IMG/VR virus record: IMGVR_UViG_3300028557_000085
Span: 1-39,948 of that record
DNA: 39,948 bases
Reading direction: 5' to 3' (one strand)
From: a virus
The translations under genes and the position numbers were made by a program. Below, piece by piece: positions 22,165 to 30,170 of this stretch; the stretch's first letter is position 1; each line of letters opens with the position of its first letter. The notes beneath the pieces are model-generated. The model was not told where the DNA came from and did not search any database. It saw nothing but the letters and a program-made list of their open reading frames with translations.

Positions 22165-22572
22165 ATGAAAACCGCCTACTACCAACACCACATGACGGGC
22201 GAGGAACTCAGCGTTGCCGTCGCTGCGATAAAAGAAACTAAAATGGAGCGTGCGCTCCGCCGTCTTCCGAATGGCTGGACACACTCATTTCACGACGACG
22301 GGAGCGACGGTTACCCAACCTACCGCTATAAGGCCGTCCCGGTATGGGGCGTGAGCATATACGACGAAAACGAGGTTCAGGTGGCGTATGCCAGCAAGCC
22401 CGAAAAAGGATCGCGGACGCGGACTCCGCACGGAGAACTTATGGCGGATGGAGAGCCGGCGGCCAAGCGCAATGCGGCGCGGGTCGCCGTTAACCGGTTC
22501 GCCGCGGCGATGTGGGGACAGCACCCTATTTGGGCCGCGAACTGTTATTTCACGGAAACGGAAAATGAATAA
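22165..22572 (+). CDS. hypothetical protein (135 aa)
   Basis: MKTAYYQHHMTGEELSVAVA starts a 135-aa protein with a compact middle (YPTYRYKAVPVWGVSIYDEN) and a helical end (AKRNAARVAVNRFAAAMWGQ) that resembles small phage proteins of unknown role. It is preceded by an A/C-rich leader ending ACACACA and no Shine-Dalgarno. It overlaps the next gene by 8 nt. Confidence 0.6.
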   Translation: MKTAYYQHHMTGEELSVAVAAIKETKMERALRRLPNGWTHSFHDDGSDGYPTYRYKAVPVWGVSIYDENEVQVAYASKPEKGSRTRTPHGELMADGEPAAKRNAARVAVNRFAAAMWGQHPIWAANCYFTETENE

Positions 22573-22732
22573 AGCCGCCCAAGCTCTCGGAAAACTCGCC
22601 GCTGGAAAGCCTAAAAACTTTTCTGCGGCTGAGCTGGCCCGCCGAAAGAAACGGCTTGCTGCCGCCCGCGCAAAACGCTGGCCCAAGAAAGACGCCAGTT
22701 CCTCGAACACAGACAAAGGACACACACAATGA
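22565..22732 (+). CDS. small basic protein (55 aa)
   Basis: MNKAAQALGKLAAGKPKNFS and ARRKKRLAAARAKRWPKKDA make a strongly basic helical protein, possibly nucleic-acid binding. It overlaps both neighbours in the operon. The function is unknown. Confidence 0.55.
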   Translation: MNKAAQALGKLAAGKPKNFSAAELARRKKRLAAARAKRWPKKDASSSNTDKGHTQ

Positions 22733-22809
22733 AAACAGAATCAGAGATCAAAGCCGCCCGCGAGCTGCACAAACGGCGGCGCTCACGCCAGTGCGAGGAT
22801 GCGGTATGA
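22729..22809 (+). CDS. tiny basic peptide (26 aa)
   Basis: ATG 22729 follows ACACACACA, the same leader as at 22165, and encodes MKTESEIKAARELHKRRRSR to DAV. It overlaps the flanking genes by a few nucleotides. It is small but fits the operon's pattern. Confidence 0.45.
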   Translation: MKTESEIKAARELHKRRRSRQCEDAV

Positions 22810-22988
22810 TGAAATGCCCCCACTGCAATAAAACCCTCCGCGCGCACATCGTGGACACCCGCGCCACCGGGAGCAAGGGCGGCAAAGTCAGGTCGCCGCT
22901 CAAAGCCCGCACCAGCGAGCAGGCCCGCGCGGCGGTCAATGCGCGCTGGGCCAAGGCTAGGTTAGCCGCTCGGCCAAATACTTTTTGA
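22806..22988 (+). CDS. small zinc-knuckle, basic protein (60 aa)
   Basis: MMKCPHCNKTLRAHIVDTRA has CPHC and a later KGGKVRSPLKARTSEQARAA segment with VNARWAK, a basic DNA-binding-like end often seen after small Cys motifs in phages. Only one Cys pair is visible, so any metal site would need His or a dimer. It overlaps the 26-aa gene as ATGATG. Confidence 0.6.
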   Translation: MMKCPHCNKTLRAHIVDTRATGSKGGKVRSPLKARTSEQARAAVNARWAKARLAARPNTF

Positions 22989-23028
22989 ACCGCGCCAACT
23001 CGCCGGCCGCAGCTTCACCGGCAGTGCC

Positions 23029-23163
23029 GTGCTCGCCCTGCGCCGCGCCTACGGCGAGCACCGCCTGCGGAATGCATGCTTGGCCCTCGACACGCTGCCC
23101 TATGATGACAACCTCAAAGCCATCGCCGACCGGTGCTATGAAGACGATCACGTTCCTTGCTAG
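23029..23163 (+). CDS. possible small protein (44 aa, GTG start)
   Basis: GTG 23029 opens VLALRRAYGEHRLRNACLAL with a protein-like end (DNLKAIADRCYEDDHVPC). It overlaps the start of the lipoprotein gene. The open frame extends upstream without a better start codon, so the start is uncertain. Confidence 0.35.
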   Translation: MLALRRAYGEHRLRNACLALDTLPYDDNLKAIADRCYEDDHVPC

Positions 23164-23509
23164 TCTCGCGCTCGCCGCCTGCGCCACAACGCCGGAGCCC
23201 AAGCCCGAGCCGCCTACCGCGCCGAAAGCTCGCGCCATGGCCGTCCACAGCGTGCCTACCGGCATGATGGTCGCGGTAGACAACGAGTGGGTCGGCATCA
23301 CGCCGTGCGTCATCATGCTCCCTGACGACGGCGAGGGCGGATTCAAGGGACCGCTGCTCACCGTCATCGAAGCCGTGCCAGTCACCGGCGGCCTGCAGTC
23401 CACTAAGATGTGGTGGCCGGGCCAGAGGATCCCTTCGAGGGTGGTCTTCACGCTGCCCTGGGCGCCGCAGCAGCCGGCGAAGAAGGCGGATCTGGTGGTC
23501 GCGCCGTAG
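23138..23509 (+). CDS. lipoprotein with PEGA-like segment (123 aa)
   Basis: The start at ATG 23138 gives MKTITFLASLALAACATTPE, a signal peptide with lipobox LAAC; the +2 residue is Ala, so outer-membrane sorting would be expected in a Gram-negative host. The stretch HSVPTGMMVAVDNEWVGITP resembles a PEGA domain (surface-exposed, small beta). It ends the rightward operon. It could alter the host envelope or exclude other phages (inference). A longer frame start is rejected because the signal peptide begins here. Confidence 0.65.
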   Translation: MKTITFLASLALAACATTPEPKPEPPTAPKARAMAVHSVPTGMMVAVDNEWVGITPCVIMLPDDGEGGFKGPLLTVIEAVPVTGGLQSTKMWWPGQRIPSRVVFTLPWAPQQPAKKADLVVAP

Positions 23510-23550
23510 CGTCCGCTGTGGGGGTATTGCCGGAAAATTCTCTGATTTGG

Positions 23551-23594
23551 CTACAGAGAGGAATTGCGGCGGTTCCGAGGTGCCCTCTCTGTAG
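23551..23594. terminator. 11-bp perfect inverted repeat between convergent genes
   Basis: CTACAGAGAGG (23551-23561) and CCTCTCTGTAG (23584-23594) enclose a 22-nt loop, between the lipoprotein gene (+) and the integrase remnant (-). No U-tract follows, so a bidirectional terminator is only one option; related CTACAGA and TTACAGAG strings at 23921 and 23935 suggest integrase arm sites instead. Confidence 0.4.
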
Positions 23595-23604
23595 GATTGT
23601 ACCG

Positions 23605-23898
23605 TTAATCCGGTAGTTCGACCCGCTGATCCATGGTCGCGTAGTGCCGCTCAGTCGTTGAGCTGGTCGTGTGCCCGAGGAACCTTGAGACGGTGCGCAG
23701 GACCGAGCTATCAAAAAGGGTGCCGTAAACGTCGGTTATTGTGTATAGCCATTGACGTTTCATAAATGCCGCGCGGCCCATGGCGAGGTTGGTCTTCTGC
23801 GAGGCCGGCGCCAGCTGTGTCTTGCGCAGGAAGTCCGAGACCAGCTTCCGGTTGAGGCGGGTGAGGGGAAGCGCGCGGAGTTTCTCCCGGTCGGTCAC
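23605..23898 (-). pseudogene. C-terminal remnant of a tyrosine recombinase/integrase (97 aa)
   Basis: Phage integrases join attP to attB through a catalytic Tyr. Here only a C-terminal piece is left. It ends with VSRFLGHTTSSTTERHYATMD, in which the LGH histidine and the nucleophile-position Tyr are visible. The N-terminal and central domains are missing (an in-frame TAG lies a few codons before GTG 23898), and the usual HxLR box is not recognisable (NLAMGRAAFMKRQW in that place). It is therefore almost certainly inactive. It lies beside a tRNA-Thr fragment, the normal setting of int next to its attachment site. This implies descent from a temperate phage. Confidence 0.65.
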
Positions 23899-23951
23899 AC
23901 GGACCCTTACAAGCGCCTACAGAACAGCCTTTACAGAGTAACTTTCCAGAC

Positions 23952-23990
23952 GCCGGTATAGCTCAGCTGGTAGAGCACCTGATTTGTAAT
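23952..23990 (+). other. 5' half of a tRNA-Thr(UGU) gene: relic attachment site
   Basis: GCCGGTA (acceptor), TA, GCTC-AGCTGGTA-GAGC (D-arm), A, CCTGA and the loop TTTGTAA with anticodon TGT follow the bacterial tRNA-Thr pattern for 39 nt. They stop one base into the 3' anticodon stem; no T-arm or 3' acceptor (TACCGGC) follows. The break in the anticodon arm is where many integrases cross over. Confidence 0.65.
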
Positions 23991-24224
23991 AAGCTGCTGT
24001 GCCCAGCATTCATGCGGGTCTTCGAGGGGCGTGGCTGGCGGTGTGGCAAGGCACTCCTCTGTATTCCGATCATGCAACGCCGCACGTCATTCTGCGCAAA
24101 TGTCCCGCGAGAACACTTAGTGGTAATGACGAAGCCCGCCGTAGCGGGCTCCGAGTCTCCTGCACCGCGCTTGGCGGGGGAGCGTTAAGCTGTCTCTGCT
24201 TCCAGCTCCCGGTCCAATGCCGTG
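23991..24224. other. non-coding stretch after the tRNA fragment
   Basis: No convincing gene is seen. It contains a 7-bp hairpin AGCCCGC-CGTA-GCGGGCT (24133-24150) that lacks a U-tract on either strand but could still end transcription of the large virion gene (minus strand). No tRNA 3' half is present. Confidence 0.4.
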
Positions 24225-27200
24225 TCAAAGCACGCCACCTTGTCCATGAGCTTGCCCTCGCGTCACCTTGCGCGTCTTTTTGCGGGCGCGGGCAGAGAAC
24301 TCGGAAGCTGTTTGCTGCTGAGAAAATTGTTTTTGCAGGATAAGGTTTTCTCCTTTTTTTGTAATTTGCGCTTGGAATATGCGAAAAACTCCATCTTCGC
24401 CCCTGTCTTCGGAAGACACCTGCTTAATTGTCGCCAAGCCACGCCTCTCAAGGGATTTCCAAACTCCAACCGCTTCTATTTGTGCAAAAGATTGCGTTGT
24501 TACACCTTTTTTGCCCATTGCCTTTGATGCATACAAAAGTTCCAAATATGCAGTTCTTCCGCTTCCTTTTTTAAAAGATTGGCTCCATTGAATAAACGGA
24601 TAAGTTTCGGCGTTTTGCAAAGCAAAACCGCCATTTTTAGTTTCAAAAATATCCATGTAGTCCGAAGAATCTCGGCCGCCATAATTTTTTGATTTGTTTT
24701 CTTTCCACAAAGACTTCGGATCTTTCGACACTCTTGGGTCAGGTTTTGCTAAATCGTCCACGCCGCCGAGGTAGCCTTGGTTCTCCTCGTACTCGCGGAG
24801 CAGGCGGTCGGTGTCGAGGGTGCGCACGGGGGCCACCTCCGGCATCGCCTGCCCGCGGGTGCGGCCTGTTGCTGCACCTTGCGGAGGTCTCGCCGCCGAC
24901 ACAAAGATGTCGTCAGGATTGTCCACCAGCCACAGCTTCTTGCCGTCAATGTCCATCGTCTTCGGGTTGCGCAGATACGCCTCGACGACCACCGGGTTGG
25001 CTGGCTCGTTGACCTGCTTGGCGGCGTCACGCAGGCGAGCGGCGAGATCCTTGGGGGTGCGCTTGGCGAGGTCATTGAAGTAGCTGGCCAGTTCGTCCAT
25101 GTCGTCCACATAGCGCACGTTGAACTCTGGCAGTTCGCTGACATCAGCAAACTCGCGCAGCTTTAGGCCAGCCTCCATGCGGGCGCCAAGGTCGCGCATC
25201 ACGTCATTGGCGCTGTCCACGGCAGCCTGCGCCGAGTCGATGGGCGCGGCAGCATAGCCGTCTGCGGAGGCGACATCGTCACTGAAAGAAAAGCCGCCGC
25301 GGGAAATGCCCGAGCTGCGGGCGCGATACTTGGGGTCGAACTTGCGTCCCTTGAAGTCGGGCGAGCCGTGGTAGACCGGGCCGACCAGCCCTCTGCGGCG
25401 CGCTTCGTCTGGCGTGATGGTGATGTCCGGCATAGCCTGTCCACGCACCTCCGGCATCGCCATGCCAGCCTGCGGGAGGGCGCTGGGCATGCGGTTGTTG
25501 TTGATTTTGTCGTAGTCGAAGAAGTAGCCGGTGCGGCCGGTCGGCTTGGCATCGTTGAGCCGGTCCACGCGCCAAGCACGGATGCTGCCGCGCGGGTTGA
25601 GGTCCGAGTACAGCGGGTTGGCTGTGCGCTGCACTGCGGTGCCGGTGCCGATGAGGCCGTTGAGCATGTCCCGCTTCTGCTGTCCGATGGTCATCTCGCC
25701 GGGCCTGCCGTTGCGGTGGTTGGCGAGGTAGGTCTTGAGGTCGGCCTCCACCTGCCGCATGTCGTTGTTGAAGAGCCCGAGGTCGCCCTTGTTGATCGCC
25801 TTCATGGCGGACGCGCGGAAGGCGTTGAGGTCAAGCGAGGCGGCGAGCAGGTGGTTGGCCTTGGTCACCTGCCAGCCAAACGGCACGGTCTCGCGCTGGA
25901 TGGCGCGCACGTTGCCCAGGTTGGTTACGCGGTAGCGTCCCGAGGCTCCGGTGCCGATGGCGTTGTAGTCGATGTCCCAGCTGCCGCCCTCGGCGCGGCT
26001 TTGCTCCATGGAGCGGGCAAACTCGCGGACGTGCTTGGGGAAGTTGGTGAAGAAGTCGAACTGCGGCGGCAGCACCGGCCCTCCGACCACCTCGCGGCCG
26101 TTGACCTTGCGTTTGCCGAACTCCTGCGAGTTGACCGGGACAAACTTGCGCGCATCGTAGAGCGTCTTGATCTGCGCGCTGCGGGCGTTCTCGGTGAGGT
26201 TGACCGTCTCCTGCGCCTTCATGGTGTAGGTGCCGTCTGGGCGTTGAACCATGAAGTCGTTCTCCAGGACTCCGTTGCCCTCATCGCGCAGCTTCACATG
26301 CGTGCTGCGGGCCAAGTCCTCCGGCTTGCTGCTGCGGGCCAGCTCCACGCCGCGCAGCTCCTTAGCCCCGGCTTCCTCGAGGCCGGCGAGGTACTGGTCG
26401 TAACTACGCACGTACTCACGCACCCGCTTCTGCATGATGCGGTCTTGGAAAAGAGGATTGTCGCGGAAAAGCACCGAGGGGCTGTCCATTAGCTTGCCGG
26501 TGCCCGGGTCAAGGCGAGCGCCCATGACCTCCAGAACGCGCCCGCCGGCCGACAGCATGGACTCGGCGAGGCGGGGGAACAGTGCGTCACGGCGGACGGC
26601 GCGGAAGTCGATGGCCGGAGCCTCGGAGGCGAACGTCTCGGCGATGATCTCGTCGCGTGCCCAGTCCAGCGCGTCCTCGCCCTTTTCGATGCTGCGCTGG
26701 GAAAGCTCTTCGACACGCTGGTCAATAAGACGCTGCCGCGCCTGCTCAGAAACCGGCTGACCCTTCAGCACGTCCGCCAGCGTTGTCTTGCCGCTGGATA
26801 CGTCATTGATCTGCGCCTCAGTCAAGTTGACCGGGGCGTCCTCGATGGCGCCGACCAGGATGTCATTGTCCACCAACCGCGTTGCATATTCCCTGCCGCG
26901 CGCCGCCACACCGTCCGTTGCATACTGCTGGTTGACTAGGTTTCGCAGGTCATTGCGCGGCTGACCACCGAGGATGTCGCTAGTTAGGATGGCGTGGCCG
27001 ATTTCGTGCGGGACAATGCGCGTGGGCGACAAGTCCTGCGCCAGTCGTTGGTTTGCCGACACCGTGTCTCCCGCCTTGACCAGCAGCCGGATGCCCTGTG
27101 GCACATGCGTTGAGTCCACCGTGCCGTCCGCCGCGGTGATGTCGATTACGTTGCCGCCCTTGTCCGCGTCCGGCCTTACAGACACCTTGCCGTCCACCGG

Positions 27201-29183
27201 AGCCGTGTGCCCCATGTTGACAAAGATCCTCGCCGATCCGTTTGCGTCCTTTTCGATGTAAAGGCCCGCCGCCGTCTCGCCGCCCTCCGCGCGAAGGTCG
27301 GTGTTGGCCCGGTAGTCCTGGCCGCGGAGCGGGATAAATTTGACCTTGTTGCGCAGCACGCCCTGCATGGCCGCCAACCGCGAGAGGCTGTCGTGCGAAA
27401 GGGACATGAGGGACGCCGCGTCGCCATTGCTTTCAGTCACATCGACCAGCATTCTGGCGATGTCGGCGTCCACTTCAGCCGGCCGCCTACCAAAAGCCCT
27501 TGTCGCCGTCCCCGCCAGCGTGCCCAGCATCACGGCGCCGCCCACAATCTGACCGCCCTGCTCGGCATCGGGAGCCACCAAGGCAAATGGAGCCGCCGTA
27601 AGCCCGGAGACCACAGCGGAACTGACAGCGTCATCCGCTAGCCGAAACGCCTGCGTTGCGCCCAAGTTGTTTGCCGTGCGCGACAGCCGGCGCAGCATCT
27701 GCGGATTCTCGGGGTCTTGCGCTACGCGCCGCAGGGTGCTGTCAGCAGACGCTCCGCCGGGCCGCATATGGCGGGCGTAACGCTGGGGGAAGGCACCACT
27801 GCCGGCCATCGCTTGCGCGGTTTCAGCGCCCGCAGCACCCGCACCACCGGCGCCCATCTCGCGCACGATGGCGTAGCCACCGCCTGCCGTTGCGCCAGTG
27901 CGCCTCAAGATCGCCCCGCCAAATTTCATGATGGGCAGGATCGAAAGCACGCCCGTGGCCACGCCGCCCAATGCCGCCGGCGCGCCTTGGCCCTGAGTGC
28001 TCAAATAGCCCACGCCACCCGTCAGGGCAGTCGCGGCCGCCGTCTGCTGCATCGCGTTCATTCCCGTCAAATCCTGCACCCTGTCCGTGATCCGCATCGC
28101 GCTACGCTGTAATGCGTCGGCGCCCGCATTGGCCACCTCCCCAGTCATCTTGAGCGGCACGCCCGTGATCGACGACAGGCGGCGCAAGATACGCACCTTG
28201 GATAGTGCGCCCGCACCGACCGGCAGCAAGTTGTCAGGAGCCAAAGCCATCGACCCTCCGGTCGCCAAAGCGCGCTGCGGCTCCATCACCTCGCCGGTGA
28301 TCGGATTAGTCGCCCGCGCCTCACTGCTCTCCTGCGTCACCGGCGTCTGGCCGATGCTAAAATTTCCTACGCCCGCAATTTCACGGTCAAAGTTCTTGCC
28401 GCGGCGGTAGTCTTCAAACGCCTGTTTGACATCGGCGTTCTCCTCCAGCGGAGTCGGCGCCGTCTCGCCGCGTTCTTTAGCTGCGGCAAACTCGCGATTG
28501 ATGATCTCGATGTCTCCGCGCAGGTCGCCCGACAGCTTTCCCTCGGCCTGCAGCTTTTGGGCGATGACGCTGCGCACCTGCTCCTGACGGCGAACGTCTG
28601 TGGCGTGATCGCGCGCCGTGTTGCCGATCCAGTCAACGAGTTTGGCGAACTCAAGGCCCGCCTTGCGGCCCGCCTCTTTGAGTGTGACGAAGTTCTGCGT
28701 AGCAAAGCGGTCTGGCCGATAGAAGTTTGAAGTGGCGTTGTCCTTCAGCTCTTGGCCCATCTCTGCAGTCAAAGACACCAGCCCTTGGCCAGCCGCCACC
28801 GCCCCATCCACAAAGCTGCCCACCGTATTCTTCTCCTGCTGCCTGCGCGCATGCACTGGAGCAAACTCCTCGAAAGGCATCTCGTAGGATGGATCGTAAT
28901 AAAGGTTGTCATCCTGCGCATTCAGCTCCGCATCTGTCAGCGGCTTGGGCGGCTCTCGGAAGTCTGCCTGCGGAGGCTGCGGCGCCGACTGTGGCATAGT
29001 CTTCTGGCCGAAAGGCGTGGCCTGCATGAGACTGTCTGACGTGGCGCGTTGATCCATCTGCGCGTCTGTCATCGGCACAGCGGCCGGCGACTCAAGCACT
29101 CTAGCGGCAGTTCCGTAAAGATTCTGCCGCGCCTCCATCTCGTCCATTGCGTCGAGCTGGGCGTCTGTTAAGCCTTTTGCCAT
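24225..29183 (-). CDS. very large internal virion/polyvalent protein with metallopeptidase and ADP-ribosyltransferase-like segments (1652 aa)
   Basis: This is probably an ejection-type virion protein delivered with the DNA. The N-terminus has short DAQ(L/M)DAM-type repeats (about 1-100) and a helical part. A Gly/Ala-rich hydrophobic stretch at about 310-460 could insert in membranes, as in internal virion proteins. RIVPHEIGHAILTSD (HEIGH at 726-730) is a zinc-metallopeptidase motif. VYHGSPDFKGRKFDPKYRAR and GGFSFSDDVASADGYA (about 1265-1320) match the ART-PolyVal type of ADP-ribosyltransferase, and GQAMPE/D linkers separate modules. The last part (about 1480-1625) is clearly A/T-richer than the rest. 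Combining peptidase and ART modules in one giant chain is typical of phage polyvalent proteins. Activity is inference. Confidence 0.7.
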   Translation of the reverse strand: MAKGLTDAQLDAMDEMEARQNLYGTAARVLESPAAVPMTDAQMDQRATSDSLMQATPFGQKTMPQSAPQPPQADFREPPKPLTDAELNAQDDNLYYDPSYEMPFEEFAPVHARRQQEKNTVGSFVDGAVAAGQGLVSLTAEMGQELKDNATSNFYRPDRFATQNFVTLKEAGRKAGLEFAKLVDWIGNTARDHATDVRRQEQVRSVIAQKLQAEGKLSGDLRGDIEIINREFAAAKERGETAPTPLEENADVKQAFEDYRRGKNFDREIAGVGNFSIGQTPVTQESSEARATNPITGEVMEPQRALATGGSMALAPDNLLPVGAGALSKVRILRRLSSITGVPLKMTGEVANAGADALQRSAMRITDRVQDLTGMNAMQQTAAATALTGGVGYLSTQGQGAPAALGGVATGVLSILPIMKFGGAILRRTGATAGGGYAIVREMGAGGAGAAGAETAQAMAGSGAFPQRYARHMRPGGASADSTLRRVAQDPENPQMLRRLSRTANNLGATQAFRLADDAVSSAVVSGLTAAPFALVAPDAEQGGQIVGGAVMLGTLAGTATRAFGRRPAEVDADIARMLVDVTESNGDAASLMSLSHDSLSRLAAMQGVLRNKVKFIPLRGQDYRANTDLRAEGGETAAGLYIEKDANGSARIFVNMGHTAPVDGKVSVRPDADKGGNVIDITAADGTVDSTHVPQGIRLLVKAGDTVSANQRLAQDLSPTRIVPHEIGHAILTSDILGGQPRNDLRNLVNQQYATDGVAARGREYATRLVDNDILVGAIEDAPVNLTEAQINDVSSGKTTLADVLKGQPVSEQARQRLIDQRVEELSQRSIEKGEDALDWARDEIIAETFASEAPAIDFRAVRRDALFPRLAESMLSAGGRVLEVMGARLDPGTGKLMDSPSVLFRDNPLFQDRIMQKRVREYVRSYDQYLAGLEEAGAKELRGVELARSSKPEDLARSTHVKLRDEGNGVLENDFMVQRPDGTYTMKAQETVNLTENARSAQIKTLYDARKFVPVNSQEFGKRKVNGREVVGGPVLPPQFDFFTNFPKHVREFARSMEQSRAEGGSWDIDYNAIGTGASGRYRVTNLGNVRAIQRETVPFGWQVTKANHLLAASLDLNAFRASAMKAINKGDLGLFNNDMRQVEADLKTYLANHRNGRPGEMTIGQQKRDMLNGLIGTGTAVQRTANPLYSDLNPRGSIRAWRVDRLNDAKPTGRTGYFFDYDKINNNRMPSALPQAGMAMPEVRGQAMPDITITPDEARRRGLVGPVYHGSPDFKGRKFDPKYRARSSGISRGGFSFSDDVASADGYAAAPIDSAQAAVDSANDVMRDLGARMEAGLKLREFADVSELPEFNVRYVDDMDELASYFNDLAKRTPKDLAARLRDAAKQVNEPANPVVVEAYLRNPKTMDIDGKKLWLVDNPDDIFVSAARPPQGAATGRTRGQAMPEVAPVRTLDTDRLLREYEENQGYLGGVDDLAKPDPRVSKDPKSLWKENKSKNYGGRDSSDYMDIFETKNGGFALQNAETYPFIQWSQSFKKGSGRTAYLELLYASKAMGKKGVTTQSFAQIEAVGVWKSLERRGLATIKQVSSEDRGEDGVFRIFQAQITKKGENLILQKQFSQQQTASEFSARARKKTRKVTRGQAHGQGGVL

Positions 29184-29186
29184 TAG

Positions 29187-30170
29187 TTATTGAACAGGGT
29201 TCCAGAGTCCGTCTTCACCCTTTTCGTAGGTGATCCCGCCAGAAACGCGCCGAGGCTTGGCCGGCGCGGACGGTTGTTGGACAATCTCGCCGCTCGTAGC
29301 GCGCTTCTCGGCCTTATCAAGGACCGACATAAAGTCATTCATCGATTTCTTGAAGCCCTCCTCACTCTGCGACTGCTGGGCGCGGACGATGGCCTGCGTG
29401 GCTTTCTCGCCCTCAACCTGGGTGATCTGCCCGCCGCCCTTGAGACTTTCAAACGCCTGCAAGAACGCAGCGCCCTGCACCTGCTCGAGCATCGCCTTGA
29501 AGTCCGCTTCCTTGGTGCCAGCCACAGGGTTGCTCTTCAGCCCAAACAAATAAGATGCATTCTTTGCCCCAACCGAACCGGAGAAGCCTGGATGGCTCGT
29601 CAGGTCATTGATCGTGCCGCGCATGCTGCCGATGGTGTCGAGCGCGGACTGCTGCTTTTGTGCTAAGGCTTTCCTCTGCGCGTCAGTTGCCGCCGTGTCG
29701 CGCTGGACCGATGCAGCGACTGCGGGATCAGACTGCCGCAGCTTGATTTTCTGCTCAGTCTGCAGACGCGCATTGGTCTGACCCAAGATAAACTCGGCCG
29801 CTGACTGCGGGGTGAACTGCACGCCGCGCTTCATTGCCTTGAGCAACTCTTTCTGCTCAACAGGCAGAGCCTTAAAATCTTCTTTGGTCTGCACGTTTAG
29901 GGAATTGAAATCAAACGCCATGCCAGTGGACGGAATTTCCATGGCCGCAACATCGTTGGCAACGTCCTTCGGAATAGGAGCGCCAGCATAAGGATCGGCC
30001 GACACGCCGTTCATCGCGTCCATGGCGTCCAGTGGAACTGTGTCAACAGCTGGAAGTGGCGTCATTGGGTCGTCTTGCATAGGAGACGGTAGCGTCTCTT
30101 CGTAGATGGCCTGACCAGTCTGCTGGTCGTAGCCTAAAACTTTTTTGCGAGGGGGCATATTATTCGTCAA
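29187..30170 (-). CDS. putative internal virion/ejection protein (327 aa)
   Basis: A Pro/Asp-rich N-terminus (about 1-80) leads to a long helical body. It contains SHPGFSGSVGAKNASYLFG, then KEADFKAMLEQVQGAAFLQA and SLKGGGQITQVEGEKATQAI, a domain I associate with phage tail/ejection proteins, and a C-terminal short beta unit (GGITYEKGEDGLWNPVQ). It is encoded just upstream of the giant protein (3-nt gap) and coupled to the 160-aa gene, suggesting co-assembly. It starts after an A/T-rich leader (GAATAAT). Confidence 0.6.
   Translation of the reverse strand: MTNNMPPRKKVLGYDQQTGQAIYEETLPSPMQDDPMTPLPAVDTVPLDAMDAMNGVSADPYAGAPIPKDVANDVAAMEIPSTGMAFDFNSLNVQTKEDFKALPVEQKELLKAMKRGVQFTPQSAAEFILGQTNARLQTEQKIKLRQSDPAVAASVQRDTAATDAQRKALAQKQQSALDTIGSMRGTINDLTSHPGFSGSVGAKNASYLFGLKSNPVAGTKEADFKAMLEQVQGAAFLQAFESLKGGGQITQVEGEKATQAIVRAQQSQSEEGFKKSMNDFMSVLDKAEKRATSGEIVQQPSAPAKPRRVSGGITYEKGEDGLWNPVQ

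Noticed and set aside
23952-24060. Complete or intron-containing tRNA-Thr
   Set aside because: No 3' anticodon-stem partner, T-arm or acceptor TACCGGC follows in the next few hundred bases.
24133-24150. Strong intrinsic terminator after the giant virion gene
   Set aside because: The 7-bp stem is perfect but neither strand has a U-tract, so I list it only as a hairpin within the non-coding stretch.
25368-26492. Long plus-strand open frame of 374 codons opposite the giant virion gene
   Set aside because: It is antisense to a clearly coding frame, has no start context, and its Val/His/Gly/Leu-rich composition is the usual shadow of a GC-rich gene on the other strand.
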